A DNA stretch of 64,000 nt, taken from contig NZ_JASITE010000002.1 in the NCBI RefSeq assembly GCF_030767025.1, positions 1 through 64,000 on the forward strand, in the 5' to 3' direction. Positions 37,987-47,390 of the stretch are shown here, one piece after another. The notes under the pieces were generated by a model that had not been told where the DNA came from, ran no database searches, and worked only from the letters and a program-made list of their open reading frames with translations. The translations under genes were made by a program, and so were the position numbers. Source of the DNA: Nocardia sp. CC227C. Its GTDB lineage: Bacteria > Actinomycetota > Actinomycetes > Mycobacteriales > Mycobacteriaceae. The number at the start of each line of letters is the position of its first letter. The first letter of the stretch is position 1.

Positions 37987-38367
37987 GTGCTGGCAGTCGT
38001 ACAGATCCTGGCCGCGCTGGCGGGCCTGGTGCACGTGGGGATCTTCTACATGGAGGTGGTGCGGTTCACCGACCCGAAGGTGCATCGCGGTATCTTCGGC
38101 GTCGCCGAGGGAGAGGTGGCGGCGGCGCAGCCGTGGGCATTCAATCAGGGGTTCTACAACCTGTTTCTGGCCATCGGCGCATTCGTCGGCGTGGCCATGG
38201 TCCGCGCCGACGCCTCGGCGGGCTGGGCGCTGATCCTGATGAGCTGCGGCTCGATGCTCGCCGCGGCCGTGGTCCTGGTCGCCCGCTACCGCGACAAGGC
38301 CGCCGCGGCGGGCAAGCAGGCCCTCTTCCCTGCGCTGACGCTGCTGGCCGCGCTCACACAGCTGTAG
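37987..38367 (+). CDS. DUF1304 integral membrane protein
   Basis: A 126-residue protein with four hydrophobic helices and the DUF1304 pattern HVGIFYMEVVRF near the N-terminus followed by NQGFYNLFLAIGA. Start is GTG with GAGGAGG upstream. Function is unknown; family members are small inner-membrane proteins. Its 3' end overlaps the convergent MmyB-type regulator by 14 bp. Confidence 0.88.
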   Translation: MLAVVQILAALAGLVHVGIFYMEVVRFTDPKVHRGIFGVAEGEVAAAQPWAFNQGFYNLFLAIGAFVGVAMVRADASAGWALILMSCGSMLAAAVVLVARYRDKAAAAGKQALFPALTLLAALTQL

Positions 38368-39196
38368 GACCGGCACCCAGCCGGTTCAGTGCGGCCCGGC
38401 TCGCCTCGTCGGCGGCGCGATAGATCACCAGGCGCTGATCCGGATCCTGCAATGGCATCAGCTGCTCGTAGCGCACGGTGAGCACGCCGACCTCGCGATG
38501 GTGGAACACCTTGTGGCCGCGGCCGTTCACCCGCACGTCCCGCTGCGCCCACCAGTGTTCGAATTCCGTGCTCCCGGAACGGAATTCCTCGATCCGCTCG
38601 GCGAGTACCGCATCGTCGGGATGCCCGGCCCAGGCCGCGCGCAGTCCCGCGATGCCCTCGCGCATGGTGCGCTCCCGATCACCGAAGAACTCCCGCAGGC
38701 CCGGATGCAGCACGCACAGCCACATGGTGTTGCGCTGCCGCGGCGGCAGGGCGTCGAAATCCACCAGCAGCAGCGACATCTCCCGGTTCCAGGCGAGGAT
38801 GTCGAAGCGGTGGTTCACCACCATGGCCGGAAGCGGTGACAGGTCGTGCACCAACCGCACCAGTTCCGGAGCCGCCGTGGTGGCGGGTCCGACGCCGTCG
38901 GGCCGTCGCCGCCGGGCCAGGTCGAACAGGTAGGCGCGCTCCACATCGTCCAGGCGCAGCGCGCGGGCGAGCGCCTCCAGCACCTCCGGTGACGGCCGCA
39001 GGCCGCGCCCCTGCTCCAGCCGCACCACGTAGTCGGTGCTCACCCCGGCCAGTTCGGCGACCTCCTCGCGCCGCAGGCCGGGGGTGCGCCGGTGCTGGCG
39101 GCGCGGCGGCAGGCCGAGGTCGCGCGGGTCCAGTCGTTCGCGCCGGGAACGCAGGAAGGCGGCGAGTTCCCGGGTCGTGTCCACGGTGCCAGTCAT
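38354..39196 (-). CDS. Helix-turn-helix regulator with MmyB-like ligand-binding domain
   Basis: A 280-residue regulator. The N-terminus has an XRE-type helix-turn-helix: LGLPPRRQHRRTPGLRREEVAELAGVSTDYVVRLEQGRGLRPS. The remaining two thirds form the MmyB-type PAS-like ligand-binding domain, with the typical MVVNHRFDILAWN and HREVGVLTVRYEQL. Members of this family are commonly divergent from an oxidoreductase gene they control; here the neighbour across a 115-bp gap is an aldo/keto reductase. The ligand is unknown; fatty acids have been seen in a family structure. Confidence 0.9.
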   Translation of the reverse strand: MTGTVDTTRELAAFLRSRRERLDPRDLGLPPRRQHRRTPGLRREEVAELAGVSTDYVVRLEQGRGLRPSPEVLEALARALRLDDVERAYLFDLARRRRPDGVGPATTAAPELVRLVHDLSPLPAMVVNHRFDILAWNREMSLLLVDFDALPPRQRNTMWLCVLHPGLREFFGDRERTMREGIAGLRAAWAGHPDDAVLAERIEEFRSGSTEFEHWWAQRDVRVNGRGHKVFHHREVGVLTVRYEQLMPLQDPDQRLVIYRAADEASRAALNRLGAGPTAV

Positions 39197-39311
39197 CGCC
39201 GTCGATCCTACGGTGGGGGTGGGACGGGCGTTCCCAGGAAGATTCCTCCCTTACCGCATCGCCGCCCGCCCCGCAGACTCGTCGGCGAACGCGACGAGCA
39301 CAGGAGGACCG

Positions 39312-40373
39312 ATGACACTGACCCTCGACACCTACCGGACGCTGGGCCGCTCCGGGCTGCGGGTGTCCCCGCTCGCCCTGGGCACCATGACCTTCGGTTC
39401 GGACTGGGGCTGGGGTGCGGAGGCGAGCGAGGCACGCAAACTGCTCGACATCTACACCGAGCGGGGCGGCAACTTCATCGACACCGCCAGCATGTACACC
39501 GGCGGCAGCTCCGAGCGGCTGCTCGGCGAGTTCACCCGCGACAACCGCGAAAGTCTGGTGCTGGCAACCAAATACACCATGCTGCGACGGCCTGGCGATC
39601 CGAATTCCGGTGGCAACCACCGCAAGAGCATGTTCGCCTCGGTGGAGGCCAGCCTGCGCAATCTGCGGACCGACTACCTCGATCTGCTGTACCTGCACGC
39701 CTGGGACTTCCTGACCCCGGTGGAGGAGATCCTGCGCGGCATGGACGATCTGGTGCGCCACGGCAAGGTGCTGTACGTGGCCATCTCCGACGCCCCGGCC
39801 TGGCAGGTGGCCCGCATGCAGGCCATCGCCGACCTACGCGGCTGGTCACCGCTGGTGGCATTGCAGATCGAGTACAGCCTCATCGAGCGCACGGTGGAGC
39901 GCGAACTCATCCCCATGGCCCGGGAGCTGGGCCTGGGCGTGATTCCGTGGTCACCGCTGGGCAGCGGGGTGCTCAGCGGCAAGTACAGCCGGGCCGACCT
40001 GGGCGACAGTGTGGCCTCCCCCGAGGGCACCCGCAAGAACCTCGCCATCGCCAGCGGCGCGCTCACCGAACGCGGACTCGCCATCGCCGAGGTGGTGAAG
40101 GAGGTGGCGGCGCAACTGGACCGCACCCCGGCGCAGGTCGCCCTGGCCTGGACGCTGCGCAATCCGGCCGTCACCGCCCCGATCATCGGAGCACGGACAC
40201 CCGACCAGTTGGAGGACAATCTCGGTGCCCTGACGGTGGAGTTCGATGCCGAGCAGGTGACGCGGCTGGAGGCGGCGAGCGCCGTCGATCCGGGCTTCCC
40301 GCACGAATTCCTGGAGCGGGAGATGACGCGCACCGTCACCACCGGCGGGCTGACCATCGAGGCGCGGCGGTGA
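39312..40373 (+). CDS. Aldo/keto reductase
   Basis: A 353-residue NAD(P)H-dependent oxidoreductase with the TIM-barrel AKR pattern. Visible are MTFGSDWGWG, FIDTASMYTGGSSERLLGEF with the catalytic Asp and Tyr, the active-site lysine in LATKYTM, and YLHAWDFLTPVEEILRGMDDLVRHGKVLY with the catalytic His. The coenzyme-binding C-terminal part reads PIIGARTPDQLEDNLGAL. AGGAGG precedes the ATG. It is divergent from the MmyB-type regulator, its probable controller, and convergent with era, 19 bp apart. The substrate is unknown. Confidence 0.92.
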   Translation: MTLTLDTYRTLGRSGLRVSPLALGTMTFGSDWGWGAEASEARKLLDIYTERGGNFIDTASMYTGGSSERLLGEFTRDNRESLVLATKYTMLRRPGDPNSGGNHRKSMFASVEASLRNLRTDYLDLLYLHAWDFLTPVEEILRGMDDLVRHGKVLYVAISDAPAWQVARMQAIADLRGWSPLVALQIEYSLIERTVERELIPMARELGLGVIPWSPLGSGVLSGKYSRADLGDSVASPEGTRKNLAIASGALTERGLAIAEVVKEVAAQLDRTPAQVALAWTLRNPAVTAPIIGARTPDQLEDNLGALTVEFDAEQVTRLEAASAVDPGFPHEFLEREMTRTVTTGGLTIEARR

Positions 40374-40392
40374 GGGGCGCCGCACGACCGGC

Positions 40393-41319
40393 TCAGAACC
40401 CCAACTTGCCCAACTGCTTCGGATCCCGCTGCCAGTCCTTGGCGACCTTGACGTGCAGGTGCAGGTAGATGCGGGTACCGAGAATGTGCTCGATCTGCTT
40501 GCGGGCGTTGGTGCCGACCTCTTTGAGCCGGGAGCCGCCCTTGCCGATGATGATGGCCTTCTGACTGGAGCGTTCGACGTAGAGCAGGGCGTGCACATCG
40601 AGCATTTCCTTGGCGGACTTGGCATTCGGGTCGTCGTCGTCCACCTCGCGGGGCAGCACCTCCTCGATGACCACGGCCAGCGAGTGCGGAAGTTCGTCCC
40701 GCACGCCTTCGAGGGCGGCCTCACGGATGAGCTCGGCCATGAGGGTTTCCTCGGGCTCGTCGGTGAGTTCGCCGTCGGGGTAGAAGGCCGGTCCCTCGGG
40801 CATTTTCGAGGCGATCACATCGACGAGGATCTCCACCTGCTCGCCCTCGACCGCCGATACCGGCACCACGTCGGCGTCGGGTCCGAGCAGTTCCGAGACC
40901 GCGACCAACTGGTGGGCGATCTGGTCGCGGCTCACCTTGTCGATCTTGGTGACCACGCCGAGCAGGGTGGTCTTGGGCGCCATCAGCTTGATCTGCTCCA
41001 CGATCCAGCGGTCGCCGGGGCCGATCTTCTCGTCGGCCGGGATGCACAGGGCGATCACGTCGACCTCGGAATAGGTGTCGCGCACCAGGTCGTTGAGCCG
41101 CTGCCCGAGCAGGGTGCGGGGCCGGTGCAGGCCGGGGGTGTCCACCAGGATCAGCTGGGCGTGCTCGCGGTGCACGATGCCGCGAATGGTGTGCCGGGTG
41201 GTCTGCGGGCGCGAGGAGGTGATGGCGATCTTCTGCCCCACCATGGCATTGGTCAGCGTGGACTTGCCGGTATTCGGCCTTCCCACGAAACAGACGAAAC
41301 CCGAACGGAATTCGCTCAT
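40393..41319 (-). CDS. era: GTPase Era
   Basis: Era is an essential GTPase that binds the 3' end of 16S rRNA during 30S maturation. The 308-residue protein has the G1 loop GRPNTGKSTL, the switch I region ITSSRPQTTRH, G3 DTPG, G4 TKID and a C-terminal KH domain (AIIIGKGGSRLKEVG). It overlaps the upstream deaminase-like gene by 4 bp and closes the operon phoH-ybeY-corC-deaminase-like-era. The same order is found in M. tuberculosis (Rv2368c to Rv2364c). Confidence 0.96.
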   Translation of the reverse strand: MSEFRSGFVCFVGRPNTGKSTLTNAMVGQKIAITSSRPQTTRHTIRGIVHREHAQLILVDTPGLHRPRTLLGQRLNDLVRDTYSEVDVIALCIPADEKIGPGDRWIVEQIKLMAPKTTLLGVVTKIDKVSRDQIAHQLVAVSELLGPDADVVPVSAVEGEQVEILVDVIASKMPEGPAFYPDGELTDEPEETLMAELIREAALEGVRDELPHSLAVVIEEVLPREVDDDDPNAKSAKEMLDVHALLYVERSSQKAIIIGKGGSRLKEVGTNARKQIEHILGTRIYLHLHVKVAKDWQRDPKQLGKLGF

Positions 41320-41726
41320 TCCAATACCTCGGATCCGGTGCGCTGGTCGAAGCCCTCCGGTACGCCGGAGCGCTGGGCGGGATCGCCCTCCACGGGCCCG
41401 TCGACAATGTCGAAGACCTTGCCCTTGGCGTCGGAGAAGATGATCTTCGCCGCCTCCGACACCTCACGCACGGCGGTCACTCCGCGGTCGGAGAACGGGC
41501 TGCCGACCACCACCGCCGCCTCGAAACCCTCCGCGCCGCTGGAGATCGCTGCCGCCACGGCCGCCTGCAACGCGGTCAGCCGCAGGGCATGCAGCGATAC
41601 CTCACCGGCGGCGTACGTGCGCCCGTCGGTGTCCCGGATCGCCGCGCCGCCCGTCCCTCCGCTGCGGCCCATGGCCCCGCGCGCCAGGACCAGCAGCTTG
41701 TTGTCCTCGGCATCCAGTTCAATCAT
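41316..41726 (-). CDS. Cytidine-deaminase-like protein lacking the zinc motif, Rv2365c-like
   Basis: A 136-residue protein with the fold pattern of cytidine deaminases: an N-terminal helix, [18 protein letters not shown], then a helix where the catalytic HAE should be. Here that segment reads [17 protein letters not shown], without the catalytic glutamate, and no PCxxC cysteine pair follows. It is therefore not expected to deaminate. The ATG at 41726 overlaps the corC stop (ATGATTGA), and its own 3' end overlaps era. Its conserved place between corC and era suggests a structural or regulatory role in ribosome or envelope functions (inference). Confidence 0.8.
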   Translation of the reverse strand: MIELDAEDNKLLVLARGAMGRSGGTGGAAIRDTDGRTYAAGEVSLHALRLTALQAAVAAAISSGAEGFEAAVVVGSPFSDRGVTAVREVSEAAKIIFSDAKGKVFDIVDGPVEGDPAQRSGVPEGFDQRTGSEVLE

Positions 41727-43080
41727 CGGCCTCTCCATCCTCATTCGCGCCGGACCCGCCGACGCCGTCCGCTCCGGCCGAATCGCCGTCGACCCGTTCC
41801 GATGCGGCCTTGCCGGCATCGGCCTTCTCGGCGGCCCGCTTCACCACGACCGTGTGCACGCGCACCCGGCCGCGGGCGTCGGCCCCGCCCTCCCCCTTCA
41901 GCACCAGTCCGTGCGCCACCGCCTTCGAACCCGGCAGCGGCACACGCCCCAATTCGTGCGCGAGCAGCCCGCCGACGGTGTCGACGTCCTCCTCCTCGAT
42001 AGCCATGCCGAACAGCTCGCCCAGATCTTCGACCGAAAGTCGCGCGGAGACACGGTATTTGCCGTTGCCGAGATCCTCGACGTCGGGCACCTCGTTCTGG
42101 TCGTACTCGTCCACGATCTCGCCGACGATCTCCTCGAGCACGTCCTCGATGGTGACCAGCCCGGCGATACCGCCGTATTCGTCCACCAGCACCGCCATGT
42201 GGTTGCGGCGGCGCTGCATCTCGTCGAGCAGGACGTCGAGCGGTTTGGAGTCCGGAACGAACACGGCCGGGCGCATCACCTCGTGCACGCGGACCTTCCG
42301 GCTGCGATCCGCGTAGGGCACCATATCCTTCAGGTACACCACGCCGACGATGTCGTCGACGTTCTCGCCGATCACCGGGATCCGCGAGTGCCCGGACCGC
42401 ACCGCCAGCGACATCGCCTGCGCCACGGTCTTCTCCGACTCGATCCACACCATCTCGGTGCGCGGCACCATGACCGCGCGGGCCGCGGTGTCGCCGAGTT
42501 CGAACACCGACTGGATCATGCGGCGTTCGTCGTCGGCCACCACGCCGCGCTCACCGGCGAGGTCGACCACCTCGCGCAGTTCGATCTCGGACGAGAAGGG
42601 GCCGTTGCGGAATCCCTTGCCCGGAGTGATGGCGTTGCCGATGAGGATGAGCAGCCGACTGATCGGCCCGAGCAGGGTGCCGATGGCCTGCAACGGCAAG
42701 GACGCCGCCAGTGCGAGGGAATACGCGTGCTGGCGACCCAGCGTGCGCGGTCCGACCCCGATCACCAGGTAGTCCACCAGCACCATGACGGCGGCGGTGA
42801 CCACCAGCGCCCAGAGCTGGTCCAGCCAGTCCAGCAGCACCGCGGCCAGCAGCACTGTCGCGGTGATCTCGCACAGCACCCGCAGCAGCACCATGAGATT
42901 CACGTAGCGGGGCCGGTCGGCGATGATGTGCGCCAGCCGCGCCGCGCCCGGCCGCTCGGCCCGCACCATATCGTCCACCCGGGCCGCCGAAATGGTGTTC
43001 AGCGCCGAGTCCAGCGCCGCGAAAATGCCACCCAACGGCACCAGCACGATCGCCAGTGTCAGCAGAAACAGTGAATTCAC
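41719..43080 (-). CDS. CNNM/CorC-family membrane transporter-like protein
   Basis: A 453-residue protein. The N-terminal CNNM domain has four hydrophobic segments; the tail end shows [15 protein letters not shown], typical of this family. A tandem CBS pair follows (about residues 200-320), then a CorC_HlyC domain near 340-410 ([16 protein letters not shown]). A long acidic Gly/Ala-rich tail ends it. Homologues are implicated in Mg2+/Co2+ export or resistance. The GTG start overlaps the ybeY stop by 4 bp. It matches M. tuberculosis Rv2366c in position. Confidence 0.92.
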   Translation of the reverse strand: MNSLFLLTLAIVLVPLGGIFAALDSALNTISAARVDDMVRAERPGAARLAHIIADRPRYVNLMVLLRVLCEITATVLLAAVLLDWLDQLWALVVTAAVMVLVDYLVIGVGPRTLGRQHAYSLALAASLPLQAIGTLLGPISRLLILIGNAITPGKGFRNGPFSSEIELREVVDLAGERGVVADDERRMIQSVFELGDTAARAVMVPRTEMVWIESEKTVAQAMSLAVRSGHSRIPVIGENVDDIVGVVYLKDMVPYADRSRKVRVHEVMRPAVFVPDSKPLDVLLDEMQRRRNHMAVLVDEYGGIAGLVTIEDVLEEIVGEIVDEYDQNEVPDVEDLGNGKYRVSARLSVEDLGELFGMAIEEEDVDTVGGLLAHELGRVPLPGSKAVAHGLVLKGEGGADARGRVRVHTVVVKRAAEKADAGKAASERVDGDSAGADGVGGSGANEDGEADD

Positions 43081-43631
43081 GCCGGGTCCAGGGGATCTCC
43101 GGGGGCGGTGAAGCCGGTCTTGCCGAGCAACCGCGCATCCCGTTCGGCCAGTTCGGCGCGGCGCGCAGCCTCGCGCACACTCTCGTACCAGCCCTCCAGC
43201 AGCGACGCCTGGAGGGCGAACATCTCCTTCTCCTCCTCCGGCTCGGCATGGTCGTAGCCGAGCAGGTGCAGGACGCCGTGCACGGTCAGCAGCGCCAACT
43301 CGTGGTCGACGGAATGTCCGGCCTTGCCGGCCTGCTGTGCCGCGAATTCGGGACACAGCACGATATCGCCCAGCATGGACGGGCCGGGCTCGCCGGCGTC
43401 GGGACGCCCGCCCGGCTCCAGCTCGTCCATGGGGAAGGACATGACGTCGGTGGGACCGGGCAGATCCATCCAGCGCATGTGCAGATCGGCCATGGTGTCG
43501 AGATCGACCAGCACCATCGACAGTTCGGCCGCCGGATGTACGTCCATCTGGCCGATCACGAAACGCGCGACACTGACCAGCTCCTCTTCGGATACGTCCA
43601 TACCCGATTCATTGGCGATCTCGATGCTCAC
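43077..43631 (-). CDS. ybeY: Endoribonuclease YbeY (rRNA maturation)
   Basis: A single-strand endoribonuclease that takes part in 16S rRNA 3'-end processing and 70S quality control. The 184-residue protein has the zinc motif [11 protein letters not shown] (three histidines) and the upstream VMSFPMDE strand. It sits between phoH (22 bp upstream) and corC (4-bp overlap), the standard actinobacterial arrangement. Confidence 0.95.
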   Translation of the reverse strand: MSIEIANESGMDVSEEELVSVARFVIGQMDVHPAAELSMVLVDLDTMADLHMRWMDLPGPTDVMSFPMDELEPGGRPDAGEPGPSMLGDIVLCPEFAAQQAGKAGHSVDHELALLTVHGVLHLLGYDHAEPEEEKEMFALQASLLEGWYESVREAARRAELAERDARLLGKTGFTAPGDPLDPA

Positions 43632-43653
43632 CCGCTCAGCCTATCGGCCGAGT

Positions 43654-44763
43654 TCAGCGCCGCTCCGCTCGGCTCGCGGCACGCCGCTGCGCGCGATTGC
43701 CCGGATAGTGCGCCGTCACCTGCGGCCGGGCCTCCGACTCGAAGCGGTCGTAGGCGTCCACGATCTGCCCGACCAGCCGGTGGCGGACCACATCGCTGCT
43801 GGTGAGCTCGGCGATATGGATGTCCTCGATCCCATCCAGGATCTCCGTCGCCGCCCGCAGCCCCGACCGCGCGCCGCTGGGCAGGTCGACCTGGGTGATG
43901 TCACCGGTCACCACGATCTTCGATCCGAAGCCCAAGCGGGTGAGGAACATCTTCATCTGCTCGGCCGTGGTGTTCTGCGCCTCGTCCAGGATGATGAACG
44001 AATCATTAAGGGTCCGACCGCGCATGTACGCCAGCGGGGCGACCTCGATGACGCCCGCGGCCATGAGCTTCGGAATGGCCTCGGGATCCATCATGTCGTG
44101 CAGGGCGTCGTAGAGCGGGCGCAGGTACGGGTCGATCTTCTCGTTGAGCGTGCCGGGCAGGAAGCCCAGCCGCTCCCCCGCCTCGACCGCGGGCCGGGTC
44201 AGGATGATGCGGTTGACCTGCTTGGTCTGTAGCGCCTGCACGGCCTTGGCCATGGCGAGGTAGGTCTTGCCGGTACCGGCCGGACCCACGCCGAACACGA
44301 TGGTGTGCTCGTCGATGGCGTCGACATAGCGCTTCTGATTGAGCGTCTTGGGCCGGATGGTCTTGCCGCGCCGGGACAGGATGTCCAGGCTCAGCACCTC
44401 CGCCGGGGAATCCGAGGAACCCTCGGTGAGCATGGAGTACGTGTGCCGGACCGCCTCGGGGGTCACCACCCGGTTGCGCGCGGTGAGCGCCACCAACTGG
44501 GCGATGACGCGCTCGGCGAGCGCCACATCGGCCGGTTTGCCGGTGAGGGTGACGGAATTGCCGCGGACGTGGATATCGGCGTCGAGCAGTCGTTCGAGTT
44601 CACGCAGGTTCTCATCCGCCGAACCCAGGAATCCGAACACCGATTCCGGTGCGAGTTCGATACTCGAACGCACGGTCCGCCCCGCCGGTCCGGACCCGTT
44701 GCCGCCGGCCCCGATGCCCGCGACGGGAGTGATCTGGTCGCCGTTTTCGCCTGGTGTTCTCAA
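43654..44763 (-). CDS. phoH: PhoH-like ATPase/RNA-binding protein
   Basis: A 369-residue PhoH-family ATPase. An N-terminal domain of about 110 residues contains a KH-like segment (VRGNSVTLTGKPADVALAERVI). The ATPase domain follows, with Walker A GPAGTGKTYLA, the RPAVEAGERLGFLPG motif, Walker B FIILDEAQN and the VVTGDITQVDLP sensor. The start is TTG. It is the first gene of the phoH-ybeY-corC-era operon, and its gap to LysR (117 bp) must contain the operon promoter. It corresponds to M. tuberculosis phoH1 (Rv2368c). Confidence 0.94.
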   Translation of the reverse strand: MRTPGENGDQITPVAGIGAGGNGSGPAGRTVRSSIELAPESVFGFLGSADENLRELERLLDADIHVRGNSVTLTGKPADVALAERVIAQLVALTARNRVVTPEAVRHTYSMLTEGSSDSPAEVLSLDILSRRGKTIRPKTLNQKRYVDAIDEHTIVFGVGPAGTGKTYLAMAKAVQALQTKQVNRIILTRPAVEAGERLGFLPGTLNEKIDPYLRPLYDALHDMMDPEAIPKLMAAGVIEVAPLAYMRGRTLNDSFIILDEAQNTTAEQMKMFLTRLGFGSKIVVTGDITQVDLPSGARSGLRAATEILDGIEDIHIAELTSSDVVRHRLVGQIVDAYDRFESEARPQVTAHYPGNRAQRRAASRAERR

Positions 44764-44880
44764 AAGTGGCTATAGCCTGCTTTCCGGTCTCGAACGTCAC
44801 CTTCGTTGATGAAAGTTTAGCGCTGCCCACCGACACGGCCCAGTGAATATGCTGCTACCGGCAGTGCCGCTGCGAGACCG

Positions 44881-45810
44881 TCACCCGGCCGAGCCGGGCT
44901 GGTGACCGGGGCGCGGCTCGGGCCGCGCCGCCGCCCAGTCGAGGGTGAAGTCGCGGAACCGCCGCACCGCCTCCGACGGCGCGGCGCCGGGCGACCAGAT
45001 CATGCCCACGGTGCGCAGGGCGTTCGAATCGGCCAGCGGCAGCAGCGTCAGCCCCGGCTGGAGACCCGTGACGCGCGGGTCCTCGAGTGGCAGCAGCGCC
45101 ACCCCGAGACCCACCGCGACCAGACCCGCGATGGTGCCGAGATTGCTGCATTCGAAGCCGATGCGGGGGCGGAAGTCGGCGGCGGCGCACAGGTCGTCGA
45201 GCACCCGCCGCATGCCGAAACCCGGGTGCATGGCAATGAATTCGGCATCGGCGGCATCGGCCAGGCCGACCTGCCGCCGCCCGGCGAGCCGATGGTCGGC
45301 GGGCACCGCCAGCGCCAGCTGCTGGCGCAGCAGCGGCCGCCAGCCCAACCCGGGCGCGGCCGGTTTGGGCGAGACCAGACCCAGATCGGCACGGCCGTCC
45401 AGCACCGCGGCGGTCACCGCGTCGGCCGCGTCCTGGCTCAGGGTGAAGGTGGTGCGCCCGGTGCGGCGGCGGAAGCCCGCGATCAGCTCGGGGACCAGAC
45501 GCGCGCCCAGGGAATGCTGAAAGGCCAGTCGCACCACGCCTTTGGCGGGATTCGCGAGGTCGGCGAGTTCCCGCTCCGCGGCATCGAGCTCGGCTCGGGC
45601 GCGGCGCGCGTGCTCGTAGTAGACGCGCCCGAAGTCGTTGAGCGTGAGTCGTTTTCCGTACCGGTCGAACAGCCGCACGCCGAGGCGGCGTTCCAGGCGG
45701 GCCAGCATGCGCGACAGGGTCGGCTGGGTCAGGTGCAGGCGTTCGGCGGCAGCGCCGACGCGCTCGAGTTCGGCGAGCGTGATGAACCAGTGCAGATCGT
45801 CACCGGCCAT
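44881..45810 (-). CDS. LysR-family transcriptional regulator
   Basis: A 309-residue LysR regulator. The winged helix-turn-helix is at the N-terminus (FITLAELERVGAAAERLHLTQPTLSRMLARLERRLGVRLFDR). A periplasmic-binding-protein-like effector domain follows. The divergent gene 101 bp away is an MFS exporter of the YnfM type, which is the usual arrangement for this subfamily; control of that gene is the likely job. The effector is unknown. Confidence 0.93.
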   Translation of the reverse strand: MAGDDLHWFITLAELERVGAAAERLHLTQPTLSRMLARLERRLGVRLFDRYGKRLTLNDFGRVYYEHARRARAELDAAERELADLANPAKGVVRLAFQHSLGARLVPELIAGFRRRTGRTTFTLSQDAADAVTAAVLDGRADLGLVSPKPAAPGLGWRPLLRQQLALAVPADHRLAGRRQVGLADAADAEFIAMHPGFGMRRVLDDLCAAADFRPRIGFECSNLGTIAGLVAVGLGVALLPLEDPRVTGLQPGLTLLPLADSNALRTVGMIWSPGAAPSEAVRRFRDFTLDWAAARPEPRPGHQPGSAG

Positions 45811-45911
45811 CCCCGACCTCCATCGACTAGCTGCACAAATACTGATTCGGCATCAACTTCCCATTCATTATGCATTTCCTTTGTCATGCCCGGTGTGCGC
45901 ATGGTGAGCAA
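45811..45911. promoter_or_regulatory. Divergent promoter region of the LysR-MFS pair
   Basis: A 101-bp AT-rich stretch between the divergent starts. It includes interrupted dyads of LysR-box type such as ATACTGATTCGGCAT. It should contain both promoters and the LysR operator, but no single site can be assigned with certainty. Confidence 0.45.
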
Positions 45912-47186
45912 ATGAGCATCGCAGCGGCCGCTTCCGCCGAGCACTCGGCCCGGGACCGGCGGATCATTCTCGCCCTGTTCGCGGCGGGTCTGACCACCTT
46001 CGCGTCCATGTACAGCGCGCAGGCACTGCTCCCCAGCCTGTCGGCGGCGTTCGGGGCGGCTCCGGCGCACGCCGCGCTGGCGGTCTCGCTCACCACGGGA
46101 GTGCTGGCGCTGGCGATCGTGCCGGTGAGCGTGCTGTCGAATCGGTTCGGGCGCACCCGGGTGATGCGGGCGTCGGCGGTGGCGAGCTGTTCGATCGGGC
46201 TGCTGCTGCCCTTCGCGCCGACACTGGATGTGCTGCTGGCCGGTCGCGCCTTGCAGGGGCTCGCGCTGGCCGGGGTGCCCGCCGTGGCCATGGCGTATCT
46301 GGCCGAGGAGATCGGCTCGGCGGGGCTGGGCGCGGCCATGGGCGTCTATGTGTCGGGAACCAGCGTGGGCGGTCTGGCGGGACGGCTGATTCCGGCGGTG
46401 ACGCTGGAGGCGGCCTCGTGGCGCTGGGCGGCGGCCGTGCTCGCGGTGGCGGCGGCGGGGTGCACCGTGTGGTTCGTGCGGGTGCTGCCCCCGTCGCGGC
46501 GCTTCACCCCGGTCACCGCCGACATCCGCACGCTCGCAGCGGATCTCGCGGGCCACCTGCGTCACCGCACCCTGCTCCCGCTGTTCGCTACGGCCTTCGT
46601 GCTGGCGGGCGGATTCACCGCCCTGTACAACTTCCTGGGCTTCCGCCTCACCCGACCGCCCTTCGAATTGTCCGAGGCCGTGGCGGGTTCGGTCTTCGCC
46701 ATGTACCTGGCGGGCACCGTGACGGCCACGTTCGCGGGCCGCTGGGCCGATCGGCACGGCCGACACCGCGTCCTCGCCGCGGCCGTCATGGCCATGGCCG
46801 CGGGTGTGGCGCTCACCCTGCCCGACCGCCTGCCGCTCCTCCTGCTCGGCGTATTGCTCTGTACCGCAGGCTTCTTCGGGGCGCACGCGGTGGCCAGCGG
46901 CTGGGTGGGCGCGGCCGCCGTCGGCAACCGCGCCGCCGCATCGTCGCTCTACGTCTTCGCGTACTACCTGGGCAATTCGGTTATCGGCGGCGCGGCGGGC
47001 CTGGCGTACGGCCATCTGGGCTGGGCCGGGCTCTCCGCGTACGTGGCCGTACTCGTCGGCGCGGCCGCGCTGCTGGCGGTGCCGTTGTGCCGTGCCGCCC
47101 GGGCGGCACGGCACGCCCTCGCCGCACACGCCGCCGATAGCGACGCCTTCAGCACACCCGCACCGGGCGCGTCGGAACCGGTCTGA
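45912..47186 (+). CDS. MFS transporter, YnfM-like
   Basis: A 424-residue major facilitator with twelve hydrophobic segments and the loop 2-3 motif NRFGRTRVMRAS. A second related sequence (GRWADRHGRHRVL) sits in the C-half loop. It resembles the YnfM/arabinose-efflux-type drug exporters. ATG 45912 was chosen since the upstream extension is Cys/His-rich and out of character. It is controlled in all likelihood by the divergent LysR protein. Substrate is unknown. Confidence 0.9.
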   Translation: MSIAAAASAEHSARDRRIILALFAAGLTTFASMYSAQALLPSLSAAFGAAPAHAALAVSLTTGVLALAIVPVSVLSNRFGRTRVMRASAVASCSIGLLLPFAPTLDVLLAGRALQGLALAGVPAVAMAYLAEEIGSAGLGAAMGVYVSGTSVGGLAGRLIPAVTLEAASWRWAAAVLAVAAAGCTVWFVRVLPPSRRFTPVTADIRTLAADLAGHLRHRTLLPLFATAFVLAGGFTALYNFLGFRLTRPPFELSEAVAGSVFAMYLAGTVTATFAGRWADRHGRHRVLAAAVMAMAAGVALTLPDRLPLLLLGVLLCTAGFFGAHAVASGWVGAAAVGNRAAASSLYVFAYYLGNSVIGGAAGLAYGHLGWAGLSAYVAVLVGAAALLAVPLCRAARAARHALAAHAADSDAFSTPAPGASEPV

Positions 47187-47390
47187 AACCCGTCGGCAAC
47201 GGCACCGCCGCGTCGTCCTCCACCACTTGATCAACTCCGGATCGCAGGTCGTGTCGTCCTGCCCGTAGCGGGTCGTGCGGACTTGCCGTGCTGCGGGCTG
47301 CTCAGGCCTTGGTGGGCATGCTGCGCGACCCGGCTGCCGTATGTCACGGCTCGCACGGCAGCTCGATGGTGCGGCTGTCGGCGTGCGGGG

